Assembly (NCBI GenBank): GCA_946491705.1
Contig: CAMLYM010000001.1
Coordinates: forward strand, 1-64,000
Reading direction: 5' to 3'
DNA from: an uncultured Clostridia bacterium
GTDB lineage: Bacteria > Bacillota > Clostridia > Oscillospirales > Acutalibacteraceae
Length of the DNA stretch: 64,000 nt
Part shown: in pieces, positions 50,240 through 59,778 of the stretch
Layout of the letters: every line of letters begins with the position of its first letter
Numbering within the stretch: the first letter of the stretch is position 1
Translations under genes and position numbers: made by a program
Notes under the pieces: model-generated
What the model saw: the letters and a program-made list of their open reading frames with translations, nothing else
Told to the model about the DNA's origin: nothing
Database searches by the model: none

Positions 50240-51325
50240 ATGTCCAACAGATTGTTCCAGGGCGTTGTGGTACAAATGAGGGATGCCATCGACCGCACCA
50301 TTGGAGTCATCGACGAGTCTTCCACCATTATCGCGTGCAGCGAATTGGGCCGGATCGGCGAAACCATAGAGAAAATCTCCACCGAAACCTTGTCGGTGGC
50401 CGACCTTCTTATCAGCGACGGGTATACCTACCGGGCGTTCACCGGAGTGACCAAATCGGATTATGCGGTGTTTGTGGAAGGAACGGACGAGCTTGCGGCA
50501 AAGTACGTTTCGCTTCTGTCCATTGCGCTTTATAACATCAAGCAGTACTACGACGAAAAGTATGACCGGGGCAATTTCATGAAGAACGTGATTTTGGACA
50601 ACATCCTTCCCGGCGACATTTACCTCAAGGCACGGGAGCTCCGCTTCAATACCGACGTGACCCGCGTGGTGCTCCTCATTCGTATTTCCACCCGCACCGA
50701 CGTGTCGGCTTATGATGTGGTCCAGAACCTGTTCCCTGATAAAAATAAGGATTTTGTCATCAACATCAACGAAACGGACATTGCCCTCATTAAGGAAATC
50801 CGGTCAAATATTGAGACCAAGGACCTGGAAAAGCTGGCCCGCTCCATTGTGGACACCCTCAGCGGCGAGTTCTATACCCATGCATTTGTGGGCATCGGTA
50901 CCACGGTCACCGGCATCAAGGACCTGGCTCGTTCCTTCAAGGAAGCCCAGGTGGCGCTGGAGGTGGGAAAGGTGTTCGACACCGACAAGACCATCGTCAG
51001 CTACGACAATCTGGGCATTGCCCGTCTGATTTACCAGCTGCCCACCACGCTTTGCGAGATGTTCCTCAAAGAAGTGTTCAAGAAAGGCGCCATCGAATCG
51101 CTCGACCAGGAGACCCTGTTCACCATCCAGCGCTTCTTCGAGAACAACCTGAACGTTTCCGAGACCTCCCGGAAGCTGTTCGTCCACCGCAACACGCTTG
51201 TATACCGCTTGGAAAAAATCAAGAAGCTCACCGGATTGGATCTGCGTGAATTTGACCACGCCATCGTGTTCAAGGTGGCGCTCATGGTAAAGAAATATCT
51301 TTCTGCCAACCCTGTAAAGTATTGA
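50240..51325 (+). CDS. CdaR/PucR-type helix-turn-helix transcriptional regulator
   Basis: A 361-residue protein with an N-terminal sensory region (IGVIDESSTIIACSELGRIGET), a middle GGDEF-like fold found in CdaR (about 130-270) and a C-terminal PucR helix-turn-helix (ENNLNVSETSRKLFVHRNTL, then YRLEKIKKLTGLDLR). Such regulators respond to sugar acids or purines in characterised cases; here the ligand is unknown. The gene precedes ftsEX, an arrangement seen in Clostridia, but a terminator separates them. GGAGGG precedes ATG 50240. Confidence 0.87.
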   Translation: MSNRLFQGVVVQMRDAIDRTIGVIDESSTIIACSELGRIGETIEKISTETLSVADLLISDGYTYRAFTGVTKSDYAVFVEGTDELAAKYVSLLSIALYNIKQYYDEKYDRGNFMKNVILDNILPGDIYLKARELRFNTDVTRVVLLIRISTRTDVSAYDVVQNLFPDKNKDFVININETDIALIKEIRSNIETKDLEKLARSIVDTLSGEFYTHAFVGIGTTVTGIKDLARSFKEAQVALEVGKVFDTDKTIVSYDNLGIARLIYQLPTTLCEMFLKEVFKKGAIESLDQETLFTIQRFFENNLNVSETSRKLFVHRNTLVYRLEKIKKLTGLDLREFDHAIVFKVALMVKKYLSANPVKY

Positions 51326-51404
51326 GTTTACAGGATGAAGCAGCTTGAAAAGGAAAGAACGTGTGTCCGGGTCTGTACAGCAGGTCCGGACATTCGGTTT
51401 GCTT

Positions 51405-51429
51405 GAACGGAAAATTTCCGTTCTTTTCC
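51405..51429 (+). terminator. Terminator between the regulator and ftsE
   Basis: GAACGGAAA/TTTCCGTTC followed by TTTTCC. A second stem just before it (TGTCCGG/CCGGACA, 51364-51393) adds structure. Confidence 0.75.
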
Positions 51430-51550
51430 TAAAGGATCCACAAAATGCTTCCATCTGCCGCCCGCCATGGGCAGGGGCCTCTTTTGCTGCAGCAGCGGGA
51501 GATCTGTTTTGAAAACCGGCAGAAATCTACATAAGAAGGGTAGGGAGCGA

Positions 51551-52237
51551 ATGATTGAATTTCGTGGCGTAACGAAAACCTATCCCAACGGAACGACCGC
51601 GCTCAAGGACGTGAACCTCACCATCGAGGACGGAGAATTCGTCTTTATCGTCGGCTCATCCGGCGCGGGAAAGAGTACCTTTTTAAAATTGATTATCCGC
51701 GAGGAGGTCGCCAATGCCGGAAAAATCCGGGTCAATGGCTTTGACTTTTCCACGATGAAAAAACGGGATGTTCCGTATATGCGCAGGACCATGGGAATCG
51801 TGTTTCAGGATTTCCGCTTGATTCCCAAGATGACCGTGTTTGACAATGTAGCTTTCGCCATGCGGGTAACCGGTGCACCGCCCAGGCAGATCCGAAAGCG
51901 GGTTTCCAAGGTGCTGGCTCTGGTGGGCCTGAGCCACAAGGCCCGCTGTATGCCGGGGGAGCTCTCCGGCGGCGAACAGCAGAGAGTGGGCCTGGCGAGA
52001 GCCATGGTCAACAACCCGAAGATGATCGTGGCGGACGAGCCCACCGGAAACATCGACCCGGAACGGTCTTTTGAGATGGTCAAGCTTCTCAGTGAGATCA
52101 ACCGCCGCGGCACCACTGTGCTGATGGTAACCCATGAAAGGAGTCTGGTGGAACGCTTCGACCGCCGGGTGATCCAGATTGACGACGGAAGCGTGATTTC
52201 CGATACGGGGGTGAAAGAATCGCATGAAGACGAGTAG
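51551..52237 (+). CDS. ftsE: Cell division ATP-binding protein FtsE
   Basis: A 228-residue ABC ATPase: Walker A GSSGAGKST (36-44), signature LSGGEQQR, Walker B MIVADEPTGNIDP. With FtsX it transmits ATP hydrolysis across the membrane to activate cell-wall hydrolases. GGGAGCGA precedes ATG 51551. It overlaps ftsX by 14 bases, so synthesis is coupled. Confidence 0.95.
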   Translation: MIEFRGVTKTYPNGTTALKDVNLTIEDGEFVFIVGSSGAGKSTFLKLIIREEVANAGKIRVNGFDFSTMKKRDVPYMRRTMGIVFQDFRLIPKMTVFDNVAFAMRVTGAPPRQIRKRVSKVLALVGLSHKARCMPGELSGGEQQRVGLARAMVNNPKMIVADEPTGNIDPERSFEMVKLLSEINRRGTTVLMVTHERSLVERFDRRVIQIDDGSVISDTGVKESHEDE

Positions 52238-53138
52238 CCTCGGGTATCTGATTCGAGAGGGCTTCCGTAGCCTGTGGACCAACCGGAACATGGCGCTGGC
52301 GTCGGTGGGCGTGCTGCTGTCCTGCCTGGTGCTGCTGGGCAGTGCGGTTTTGGTGGTGCTCAACATCAATCAGGCGGTGGGATGGATGGAAAGCCAGAAC
52401 ATTGTGATGGTTTACTTAAAGAGCGGGACCACCCAGGCGGATATCGATGCGGTTCAGGCGAAATTCGCCCAAATGGACAACATTGCACAGACCAAGTTCA
52501 TCTCCAAGGAAGAGGCGCTGGAAACCCAGAAAAAGGCGCTGGGAGAGGACGGGGACCTGTTCGACGGATACAAGGGTGAGAACCCTTTCCCGGATGCGTA
52601 TCAGGTTTCGGTCAAGGATGTGGAGCGGTATACCGAGACGGTGGAGGAACTGCGGGGCATTACACAGGTGGAAAAGGTGTCCGAGCGTACCGAGGAAGCG
52701 GAGGCCATGTTAAATGTGCGTAACACCGTGTCGGTCATCAGCTTCTGGGTCATCGGCCTGCTGATTTTGGTGGCCCTCTTTATCATTTCCAACACCATTA
52801 AGATTACCATCTATGAGCGCCGTCTGGAAGTGAGCATCATGAAATCGGTGGGTGCTACCAACGGGTTTATTACCATGCCTTTCATTATCGAAGGAATGCT
52901 CATCGGCCTGATTGCAGGCCTGTTGTCCACGGGGATTTTGTGGTATGTCTACGGCTTGGCTGCCGACGGGATTCTCAAGATGTCCGCCTTTGCGACCCTG
53001 GTTCCCTTCTCCGACGTGGGATGGTTGATCCTGCTGTGCTTTTTGGGAATCGGGATGGCCGCAGGCGCATTGGGCAGCTTTATTTCCGTACAACGCTATT
53101 TAAGAACCAACGGCGGAGGTGTTTACAATGTCCTATAA
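52224..53138 (+). CDS. ftsX: Cell division protein FtsX (permease-like)
   Basis: A 304-residue type VII ABC permease: one N-terminal helix (about 22-45), an extracellular domain (about 50-170) that binds the hydrolase partner, and three C-terminal helices with YERRLEVSIMKSVGATNGFI. The start overlaps ftsE; the downstream M23 gene begins inside its last codons, the expected order for an FtsX-controlled hydrolase. Confidence 0.94.
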   Translation: MKTSSLGYLIREGFRSLWTNRNMALASVGVLLSCLVLLGSAVLVVLNINQAVGWMESQNIVMVYLKSGTTQADIDAVQAKFAQMDNIAQTKFISKEEALETQKKALGEDGDLFDGYKGENPFPDAYQVSVKDVERYTETVEELRGITQVEKVSERTEEAEAMLNVRNTVSVISFWVIGLLILVALFIISNTIKITIYERRLEVSIMKSVGATNGFITMPFIIEGMLIGLIAGLLSTGILWYVYGLAADGILKMSAFATLVPFSDVGWLILLCFLGIGMAAGALGSFISVQRYLRTNGGGVYNVL

Positions 53139-54534
53139 ATCTTTGGGCCGGAGGAAAGGCCTGAAAACCAAATTTCTGTGCCTGCTGACTGTTCTGACCG
53201 TGATGATCGGCTCCATGCCGATGACGGCGCTGGGTTTGACTCAGGCGGAAGCGGACAAGATGCGCAAAGAATTGGATGCAAAGATTGCCGATTTGCAAAC
53301 CCAATACAACACGGCTTTGCAAAACCAGGAGGACGCACAGGGGCAGATTGTCATCATTGAGGAAAGCATTCAAACTCTGGAAGAGCAACAGGCCGTGATC
53401 AACGATCAGATCGCCCAGCTGGACACCACCATCCAGGAATATGACCGGCAGCTTCAGGAACTGGACGGAAAGGTGCAGGCGACGCAGCAGGAGATTGATG
53501 GCCTAAACGCCAGGATCACCCAGCTAGAGACGGACTTGAGCGCAAAGGAAGCCCAGGTGGACGATACCTACGAGGTGTTCATGCAGCGCATGCGCGTGCT
53601 TTATATGAGCGGAGAGGTTTCCTCGCTGACCATGTTTTTTAATTCCGGGGATTTTGCCGATTATCTCTATCAGGCAGAGGTCAAGCAGCGGCTTGCCGAG
53701 CAGGACAAGCAGCTGGTGGACACCCTTCGCACTCAAATTGAGGAAATGAATGCCACCAAGGCGGACATTGAGACCTCCAAACAGACCCTTTCCGCCAAGA
53801 TGGACGAGCTTCAGGCCGCCCGCGGTGAACAGCAGGATAAGAAAAATCAGGTGCAGGCGGAGAAGGCCAAGCAGGTAGAGGCCAAGCAGGCGCTTGACAG
53901 CAATGTGGCCGAGCTTGCAAATCTGCGAAGCGAGCAGCAGGCCAAAGTGGAGTATGCCCAGAGGCAGCAAGCGAAGGCTCAGCAGGGTATCAGCGCTGCC
54001 CAGGAGGAAAAGAGCTCTATCCAGGTGACCGAGCAGGGCAAAGATGAGAACCCGGTTGTTCCGCCCGTGGATGAAGATCCTTCGGCTATGAACTTCATTT
54101 GGCCGGTTCCCGGGTATGACCGTCCCAGCAACATTTCTTCTCCCTATGGAAACCGCGTAATCTTCGGCAGGCTGGAATTCCATAGCGGCATTGACATCGC
54201 CGGCTACGGCGATTACGGCCACATTGCCGGCAAGACCATTGTGGCCGCAGAGGACGGCGTGGTGACCATTGCGAAAAACGACGGTCAGTGGAATTACGGC
54301 TGGGGCAATTACGTAAGCATTGACCATGGCATCAACAGCGCCGACGGCAAACGGTATGAAACCTTTTACGGCCATACCCAGACGGTGCTTGTAAGCGTGG
54401 GGCAGTATGTGACCAAGGGGACCCCCATCGCTCTGGTAGGCACAACCGGCAACTCCACTGGCTATCACCTGCACTTTGAGGTGCGGGCGAATAACCAGTA
54501 TCAAAACCCCATGAATTACGTGCACACCCGTTAA
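53128..54534 (+). CDS. Murein hydrolase activator/peptidase, EnvC-like coiled coil plus M23 domain
   Basis: A 468-residue secreted protein: signal peptide (about 1-35), long coiled coil (about 40-310, many heptads such as EQQAVINDQIAQLDTTIQEY) and a C-terminal LytM/M23 domain (about 350-468) with HSGIDIAGYGD, TFYGHT and YHLHFE. The zinc ligands H, D and HxH are all present, so unlike E. coli EnvC it should be an active endopeptidase. Coupled to ftsX by an 11-base overlap, it is probably the hydrolase gated by FtsEX. A hairpin terminator follows. Confidence 0.92.
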   Translation: MSYKSLGRRKGLKTKFLCLLTVLTVMIGSMPMTALGLTQAEADKMRKELDAKIADLQTQYNTALQNQEDAQGQIVIIEESIQTLEEQQAVINDQIAQLDTTIQEYDRQLQELDGKVQATQQEIDGLNARITQLETDLSAKEAQVDDTYEVFMQRMRVLYMSGEVSSLTMFFNSGDFADYLYQAEVKQRLAEQDKQLVDTLRTQIEEMNATKADIETSKQTLSAKMDELQAARGEQQDKKNQVQAEKAKQVEAKQALDSNVAELANLRSEQQAKVEYAQRQQAKAQQGISAAQEEKSSIQVTEQGKDENPVVPPVDEDPSAMNFIWPVPGYDRPSNISSPYGNRVIFGRLEFHSGIDIAGYGDYGHIAGKTIVAAEDGVVTIAKNDGQWNYGWGNYVSIDHGINSADGKRYETFYGHTQTVLVSVGQYVTKGTPIALVGTTGNSTGYHLHFEVRANNQYQNPMNYVHTR

Positions 54535-54548
54535 CAACGGAAGAAAAA

Positions 54549-54569
54549 GAGGCCGCGGTAAGCGGCCTC
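54549..54569 (+). terminator. Hairpin after the M23 peptidase gene
   Basis: GAGGCCGC, loop GGTAA, GCGGCCTC, followed by a short TTGCG tail; termination may be partial, allowing read-through to the protease gene. Confidence 0.55.
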
Positions 54570-54687
54570 TTGCGTCGGAGGTATGGGTGGGAATCCGCCT
54601 GTGCTTCATTAGAACGGCCGGCTCTTTTCCGTGCGAAAGGGCTTCGGGCATATGTGAATTCTGCGCACGGAGAAACGGCGGAACTAG

Positions 54688-56031
54688 ATGAACAAACGAA
54701 TCCCACTGGGCATTACGCTGGCGCTGATGATGCTGACGGCCGCGATTACCGTCACCATCACGATGGTGCTGTCCCAGCAAAAGTTTGACGAAAAGCTCGG
54801 CAACATCAACGAACGCCGCGCCATGTACGCAAAGATCAGCGAGATCGATACGAAGGTTCGGGAAAATTATTTTGGAGACATCGACGAAACCGAATTGATG
54901 GATATGGTGGCCAGCGGCTATTTGGCCGGGATTGGGGATAAGTATTCCTCCTACCTGACCGCCGCCCAGACCGCCGAACTCAACAGTGAAATCAACGGCA
55001 AGGCCACCGGCGTAGGCCTTCGGGTGACGGAATACACCGACGGCAACATTTACGTCTACCAAGTGATGGCCACCTCTCCGGCCCAGACCGCCGGCGTGCA
55101 GAAGGGAGACGTGATCATCCGCGTGGGGGACAGCGCCGTTGCAGACCTTGGATACCGGGAAGCCACCAAGCTGCTCAGCGGTGAGGTGGGTTCCACCGTG
55201 AACATTACCGTGCGCCGCGGGGAAGAGGAGATACCCTTCACTCTGGCCCGGGCAAGCTATGAGAACTACACCGTATCCGCCGGTATCATGAGCGGCGTGG
55301 GCATTGTCAAGATCGACGAATTCAACAACAACACCGACGAACAGTTTATCGGCGCGGTAGAGGCGCTGCTGGCTCAGGAGCCGGTGGGTCTGGTGTTTGA
55401 TCTGCGGGGCAATACGGGAGGCACACTGGAATCGGTGTGCGCCATGCTCGATTACCTGCTCCCGGCTGGCGACGTGGTTTCCAGGACCGACAGCACTGGT
55501 ACCCATGTGATCTATACCTCCGACGACCATGAGGTGGACATTCCCATGACCGTGCTGGTCAACGAGAAAACCGCTTCGGCGGCGGAACTCTTTGCCTGCG
55601 CCCTGCGCGATTACGGCAAGGCCCAGCTGGTGGGCACTACCACCTACGGCAAAGGCAGCATTCAAAGTCTCTTTACCCTGACCGACGGCTCCAGCATCAA
55701 TCTGACCGTCGCCAAGTTCAATCCGCCCAAATCGGAGAACTTTGAGGGCGTGGGCCTGACGCCGGATGTGGAGGTCCGCCTGAGCACCGAGGAAAAGCAG
55801 AACTTTTATTTCCTCAACCCCATGGATGACCCGCAGCTGAAAAAGGCGCTGGAGCTTCTCAATCCGCCGGTCCCCACCGACTATATTGAGGTTCCCTTCT
55901 CGCCCGCGCCCACCTATGTTCCCAATGGGAATACGTCGGCGGCGCCGGATTCCGGGGAAAGCGGGACGCCTCCCGCCTCTTCTGAAGAGGCAGTCTCCAG
56001 TGAGGAGCCTGCTGGGGACAGCGCCGCATAA
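54688..56031 (+). CDS. ctpA: Carboxyl-terminal processing protease (S41)
   Basis: A 447-residue protease: N-terminal membrane anchor (LGITLALMMLTAAITVTITMV), a PDZ domain (about 95-185, VGLRVTEYTDGNIYVYQVM), and an S41 domain with the nucleophile serine in KTASAAELFA and the lysine in TYGKGSIQ. The last 45 residues are a Ser/Glu/Pro-rich disordered tail. Neighbouring ftsEX and the M23 hydrolase suggest that it trims cell-wall enzymes. No strong ribosome binding site; GGCGGAA is weak. Confidence 0.92.
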   Translation: MNKRIPLGITLALMMLTAAITVTITMVLSQQKFDEKLGNINERRAMYAKISEIDTKVRENYFGDIDETELMDMVASGYLAGIGDKYSSYLTAAQTAELNSEINGKATGVGLRVTEYTDGNIYVYQVMATSPAQTAGVQKGDVIIRVGDSAVADLGYREATKLLSGEVGSTVNITVRRGEEEIPFTLARASYENYTVSAGIMSGVGIVKIDEFNNNTDEQFIGAVEALLAQEPVGLVFDLRGNTGGTLESVCAMLDYLLPAGDVVSRTDSTGTHVIYTSDDHEVDIPMTVLVNEKTASAAELFACALRDYGKAQLVGTTTYGKGSIQSLFTLTDGSSINLTVAKFNPPKSENFEGVGLTPDVEVRLSTEEKQNFYFLNPMDDPQLKKALELLNPPVPTDYIEVPFSPAPTYVPNGNTSAAPDSGESGTPPASSEEAVSSEEPAGDSAA

Positions 56032-56050
56032 GCGGGAATCGGTAAAGAAG

Positions 56051-56081
56051 GAGCCGTGGCTTTGCCTGCGGCTCTTTTTTT
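56051..56081 (+). terminator. Terminator of the S41 protease gene
   Basis: GAGCCGTGGC, loop TTT, GCCTGCGGCTC, then TTTTTTT. Confidence 0.88.
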
Positions 56082-56293
56082 ACATGGAAAGACCGCAGGC
56101 GAGCCGCTCTTGCAAAGAGAAACAAAGTGTAAAATTTACAGGATCTTTCTGCGTTTTTGCAAATTTCGCAGAAAAAACGCATATGATTGGGTATGGTGCA
56201 TGAAGTTTGAAATGCTATATGGTATTTATTTCATAAAAATATACCGTATGTATTTCAACTTCCGCTTTTGATCACATAGACGAGGTGAAGAGA

Positions 56294-57154
56294 ATGTTTT
56301 CCGTACTCAATCTGCAAGAGCACATATCGCAAGGATTTTGGGAAAAACTGACCGGGTGGATCAAACGCAACCCGGTGGGAGCGGAGCTTATAAAATCCGG
56401 CCCGGTGCGGTATTGGGAAGTCAAATGGGAGCAGCGGGGAAACCGCCCGGTGCCGTGGGGACAAATTCAGGAGCTGGCCCGGTGGGCACCGGCGGGGATT
56501 TTGCTTCCCAAAGGGGTAGAGCCGCCCGAGGGGATTGATCTGCCGCTGGTACCCGGGGAAGGCCTGCAGCGCCACCTTCTGCAGGAAGCGGCGGTGGCGG
56601 CGGTAGGCGCCAGCCGAGCAGAACCTCTAAAGCTGTCGGTGGCGGTGTTCGACCCCGACGGGCGGCTGGGCTCTCTGGCGGTGCGTTTCCTGCCCTATGC
56701 GGCCACCGTCAAGGTGATTACACAGAACCCCGAGCAGTTGCTGGACGCCCAGCGCCAGGCCATGGTGGAATACGGTGCGGCGCTGCTGGTTACCGACGAA
56801 CCGGCCGCTGCCCGGGATTGCCCGGTAGCGGTGGCCACCGAAGGGCTGCCGGAAGGATACGAGGAAGGAGAACAGGTACTGTTTTCCTTGGAAAAGCGCC
56901 GCCCGTCGCCGCCCGGCCTGAGCGTTACCGGCTGCGTCGCCCGGCTGCGGGAGGACTGCGCCGCCGCCTGCCCCTCTTTTCTCGATCCCGAGCAGTTCGC
57001 CGCCGCCCTCTTTGTCACCCGCCAGTGCCCGGGCGGTTATTATGGAGGCGACTGCCGGCTGTCGGACGGGCGGCGGATGCCGGCCCAGCAGGTGGGTGAA
57101 TGGATTGCCGCCTGCGTTCGCCAGGAATCGCCGCCGCTGGAAAGAAGGGCGTAG
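56294..57154 (+). CDS. Protein of unknown function (286 aa)
   Basis: No family recognised. The middle (about 110-190) reads like a Rossmann-type alpha/beta segment: LKLSVAVFDPDGRLGSLAVR, then AATVKVITQ and YGAALLVTDEP, resembling nucleotide- or glutamate-dehydrogenase-like folds without a full glycine loop. The N-terminus is tryptophan-rich (FWEKLTGWIKR, YWEVKWEQRG). The C-terminal third has five cysteines (CVARLREDCAAACP, QCPGGYYGGDC). No signal peptide. GAGGTG is six bases before ATG 56294. It stands alone between terminators, upstream of greA. Confidence 0.7.
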   Translation: MFSVLNLQEHISQGFWEKLTGWIKRNPVGAELIKSGPVRYWEVKWEQRGNRPVPWGQIQELARWAPAGILLPKGVEPPEGIDLPLVPGEGLQRHLLQEAAVAAVGASRAEPLKLSVAVFDPDGRLGSLAVRFLPYAATVKVITQNPEQLLDAQRQAMVEYGAALLVTDEPAAARDCPVAVATEGLPEGYEEGEQVLFSLEKRRPSPPGLSVTGCVARLREDCAAACPSFLDPEQFAAALFVTRQCPGGYYGGDCRLSDGRRMPAQQVGEWIAACVRQESPPLERRA

Positions 57155-57205
57155 ATGAAAGACGGAAAATTCCGCTTGTTTCCGAGAAATTTTGAGTTTT
57201 CCCCG

Positions 57206-57234
57206 TTGACATGAGAAACCGATTTGACTATAAT
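57206..57234 (+). promoter_or_regulatory. Consensus sigma-A promoter of greA
   Basis: TTGACA (57206-57211), 17-base spacer, TATAAT (57229-57234): both hexamers are perfect. A GCCTCCGCC/GGCGGAGGC hairpin (57275-57298) lies in the leader, 48 bases before the start codon. Confidence 0.92.
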
Positions 57235-57345
57235 TATTCTAATATGCGGGGTAATACAAATATGAAACCGGAACGCCTCCGCCTTTTAAGGCGGAGGCTA
57301 TCATAATACAATGCGCAAGGACGCATTTTTGGAGGGTTTATCACA

Positions 57346-57825
57346 ATGGCAATGGCAAAACAGGTGCTTCTGACGGATGAAGGATTGAAAAAGCTGGAAA
57401 ATGAACTCGAAGAGCTCAAAGGCAATAAACGAAAAGAAATCGCAGATAAAATTGAGGTTGCCCGTTCCTTTGGCGACCTTTCGGAAAACAGTGAGTACGA
57501 CGAGGCGAAAAACGAACAAGCTATCGTGGAAGCCCGCATTGCGGAGCTGGAAGCCACTTTGCGCAACGTCAAGATTCTCGACGAGGACGATCTGACCACC
57601 GAGATGATTCACGTGGGATCGAAAATCAAGGTGTTTGATAAGGAATTTAACGAAGAGGTCAGTTACCAGATTGTCGGATCTACCGAAGCCGACCCTATGA
57701 ATGGCCGCATTTCGGACGAGTCCCCGGTGGGCAAGGCGCTGCTGGGCCATAAGGTGGGCGATGTGGTGGACGTAGAGGTTCCCGACGGCGTAGTCACCTT
57801 TGAAATTCTGGATATTGCCAAATAA
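57346..57825 (+). CDS. greA: Transcription elongation factor GreA
   Basis: A 159-residue factor that rescues backtracked RNA polymerase. The N-terminal coiled coil carries the catalytic acidic tip [12 protein letters not shown] (about residues 43-54), and the C-terminal FKBP-like domain ends in [22 protein letters not shown] precedes the start. Followed by a strong terminator. Confidence 0.96.
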   Translation: MAMAKQVLLTDEGLKKLENELEELKGNKRKEIADKIEVARSFGDLSENSEYDEAKNEQAIVEARIAELEATLRNVKILDEDDLTTEMIHVGSKIKVFDKEFNEEVSYQIVGSTEADPMNGRISDESPVGKALLGHKVGDVVDVEVPDGVVTFEILDIAK

Positions 57826-57888
57826 GGAGTCACAAAAGGATATTCGGTATGGAAGTAAGGAACATGCCTTTTGCGAAAAATGGTTGAC

Positions 57889-57935
57889 GCGGGCGGGGAG
57901 CGGCAGGTTCCACTCCTTCTGCCCGCACTTTTTTT
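57889..57935 (+). terminator. greA terminator
   Basis: GCGGGC with an inner GGAG/CTCC stem pairs with GCCCGC, followed by ACTTTTTTT. Confidence 0.8.
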
Positions 57936-57989
57936 GAGAAAATTTTAGGGCGTGCGGCAGTTGCCGGGAGCGCCTCGGGGGGATAAAAC

Positions 57990-59504
57990 ATGAGCGAAAC
58001 AAAGGAAGTAAACCAGTCGCCGGAGCAGGAGACTCAGTCGTTAAGCGAGCTTTTGCAGATCCGGCGGGACAAGCTTGGCGAGCTGCAGGCCCAGGGAAAG
58101 GATCCCTTTGCCATCACTACCGCCGAGCAGACCATCCATGCCGCGGACATTGCAGCCCGGTTCGAGGAGCTGGAGAACACCGACTGCGCCATTGCCGGGC
58201 GGATGATGACCCGCCGGGACATGGGCAAGGCAAACTTCATCGACTTGCATGACGCCACCGGCCGCATCCAGGTGTACGTGCGCATGAACGACGTGGGAGA
58301 GGAAGCCTTCGCCCAGTTTAAGAAATGGGACTTGGGGGACCTTATTGAAGTCAAGGGCTTTATTTTTCGCACCCGCAGGGGAGAAATCTCGGTGCATGCG
58401 AAAGAAATCCGGCTTCTTTCCAAGTCGCTTCTGCCGCTGCCGGAGAAGTTCCACGGTCTTAAGGACACCGACACCCGATACCGCCAGCGGTATCTGGACC
58501 TGATTGTCAACCCCGAGGTGAAGGATACCTTCCTAAAGCGTAGCCGGATCATTTCCTCCATCCGCCGCTATCTGGATTCTCAGGGCTTTGTGGAGGTGGA
58601 GACCCCGATTCTCAACGTGATCGCCGGCGGCGCCACCGCGCGCCCCTTTGTCACCCATCACAATACCTTGGATCTGGACATGTACCTGCGCATCGCGCCT
58701 GAGCTCTATCTCAAAAGGCTCATCGTCGGCGGAATGGAGCGGGTGTACGAGCTGGGACGCAACTTCCGCAACGAAGGTATGGATGTGCGCCACAATCCGG
58801 AATTTACCATGGTGGAGCTCTATGAGGCCTTTACCGATTACCACGGCATGATGGAGCGGGCGGAGAACCTGATCGCAGGAGCCGCTAAGGAAGTATTAGG
58901 TACCACCAAGATTACCTACCAGGGCGAGGAAATCGACTTGACGCCGCCCTTTGCCCGCATGACTATGATTGACGCGGTCAAGAAGTTTTCCGGGCTTGAC
59001 TTTGATTCCTTCCGCGGAGATGATGCAGCCGCCCGTGCGGCGGCCAAGGGCCTTGGCATCGAAGAAGTCAAGGACGATATGGCTTGGGGCGACGTGCTCA
59101 ACCTGGTGTTTGAGGAAAAGGTGGAGGAGCAGCTGGTTCAGCCCACCTTTATTATCGACTATCCGGTGGAAATTTCGCCGCTCACCAAGCGCAAGCCGGA
59201 CGCGCCTCATCTCACCGAGCGGTTCGAGCTGTTTATTGTGCGCCGGGAGTTCGGCAACGCCTACTCCGAGCTCAACGATCCCATCGACCAGCGTGCCCGG
59301 TTCGAGCGGCAGGCCGCTCTGCGGGAAAAGGGAGACGACGAGGCCCAGATGCTCGACGAGGACTTCCTCACAGCACTGGAATACGGAATGCCGCCCACAG
59401 GCGGCTTAGGGATTGGAATCGACCGGCTGGTGATGCTGCTGACCGACAGCTACTCCATCCGCGATGTGCTGCTTTTCCCGACAATGAAGCCGCTGGAAAA
59501 GTAA
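57990..59504 (+). CDS. lysS: Lysyl-tRNA synthetase, class II
   Basis: A 504-residue class II synthetase with an N-terminal OB anticodon-binding domain (about 65-155) and catalytic motifs 2 ([15 protein letters not shown]) and 3 ([12 protein letters not shown]). GGGGGG precedes ATG 57990. The greA-lysS order is common in Firmicutes. It is the last gene of the host backbone before the mobile element. Confidence 0.96.
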   Translation: MSETKEVNQSPEQETQSLSELLQIRRDKLGELQAQGKDPFAITTAEQTIHAADIAARFEELENTDCAIAGRMMTRRDMGKANFIDLHDATGRIQVYVRMNDVGEEAFAQFKKWDLGDLIEVKGFIFRTRRGEISVHAKEIRLLSKSLLPLPEKFHGLKDTDTRYRQRYLDLIVNPEVKDTFLKRSRIISSIRRYLDSQGFVEVETPILNVIAGGATARPFVTHHNTLDLDMYLRIAPELYLKRLIVGGMERVYELGRNFRNEGMDVRHNPEFTMVELYEAFTDYHGMMERAENLIAGAAKEVLGTTKITYQGEEIDLTPPFARMTMIDAVKKFSGLDFDSFRGDDAAARAAAKGLGIEEVKDDMAWGDVLNLVFEEKVEEQLVQPTFIIDYPVEISPLTKRKPDAPHLTERFELFIVRREFGNAYSELNDPIDQRARFERQAALREKGDDEAQMLDEDFLTALEYGMPPTGGLGIGIDRLVMLLTDSYSIRDVLLFPTMKPLEK

Positions 59505-59558
59505 AGAGGCTAAAAACTGCATAAAATCAAGGCTTTAGGGGTTTGTGCAGGATAAAAA

Positions 59559-59689
59559 TACGCCAACTTACGCCAGCTTTACGCCAATATGTGCAGTTGT
59601 CTATACAAAAAAGGGTTGCTCTTAGTTCAAGAACCGTGTCTTGCATATAAAGTAGGACACGGTTTTTTGATGCATATTTTTATGGCGTA
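59559..59689 (+). repeat. TACGCCA repeats at the mobile-element junction
   Basis: TACGCCA occurs at 59559, 59569 and 59580 (10 and 11 bases apart, one helical turn each) and inverted as TGGCGTA at 59683. Such phased repeats behind a housekeeping gene resemble arm-type binding sites of a tyrosine recombinase near an attachment site. No core site could be defined because the other end is outside. Confidence 0.5.
59632..59667 (+). terminator. Terminator behind lysS / at element edge
   Basis: AACCGTGTC and GACACGGTT (nine pairs) followed by TTTTTT, 128 bases after the lysS stop and beyond the TACGCCA repeats. Confidence 0.75.
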
Positions 59690-59733
59690 GAGAATGGAGC
59701 CTATCTTTTGTTTGAAAAGGTCAACTTACGCGA

Positions 59734-59763
59734 CCCCGCATTTTTTAATGCGGGGCTTTTTTT
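59734..59763 (+). terminator. Terminator directly upstream of the first element gene
   Basis: CCCCGCATT/AATGCGGGG followed by CTTTTTTT, ending six bases before the GGAGG of the next gene. This placement in a leader suggests attenuation. Confidence 0.8.
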
Positions 59764-59778
59764 ATTTGGAGGTGTCTT

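Noticed and set aside
53524-55665. A 713-residue minus-strand frame across the M23 peptidase and S41 protease genes
   Set aside because: Antisense to two genes with complete catalytic motifs.
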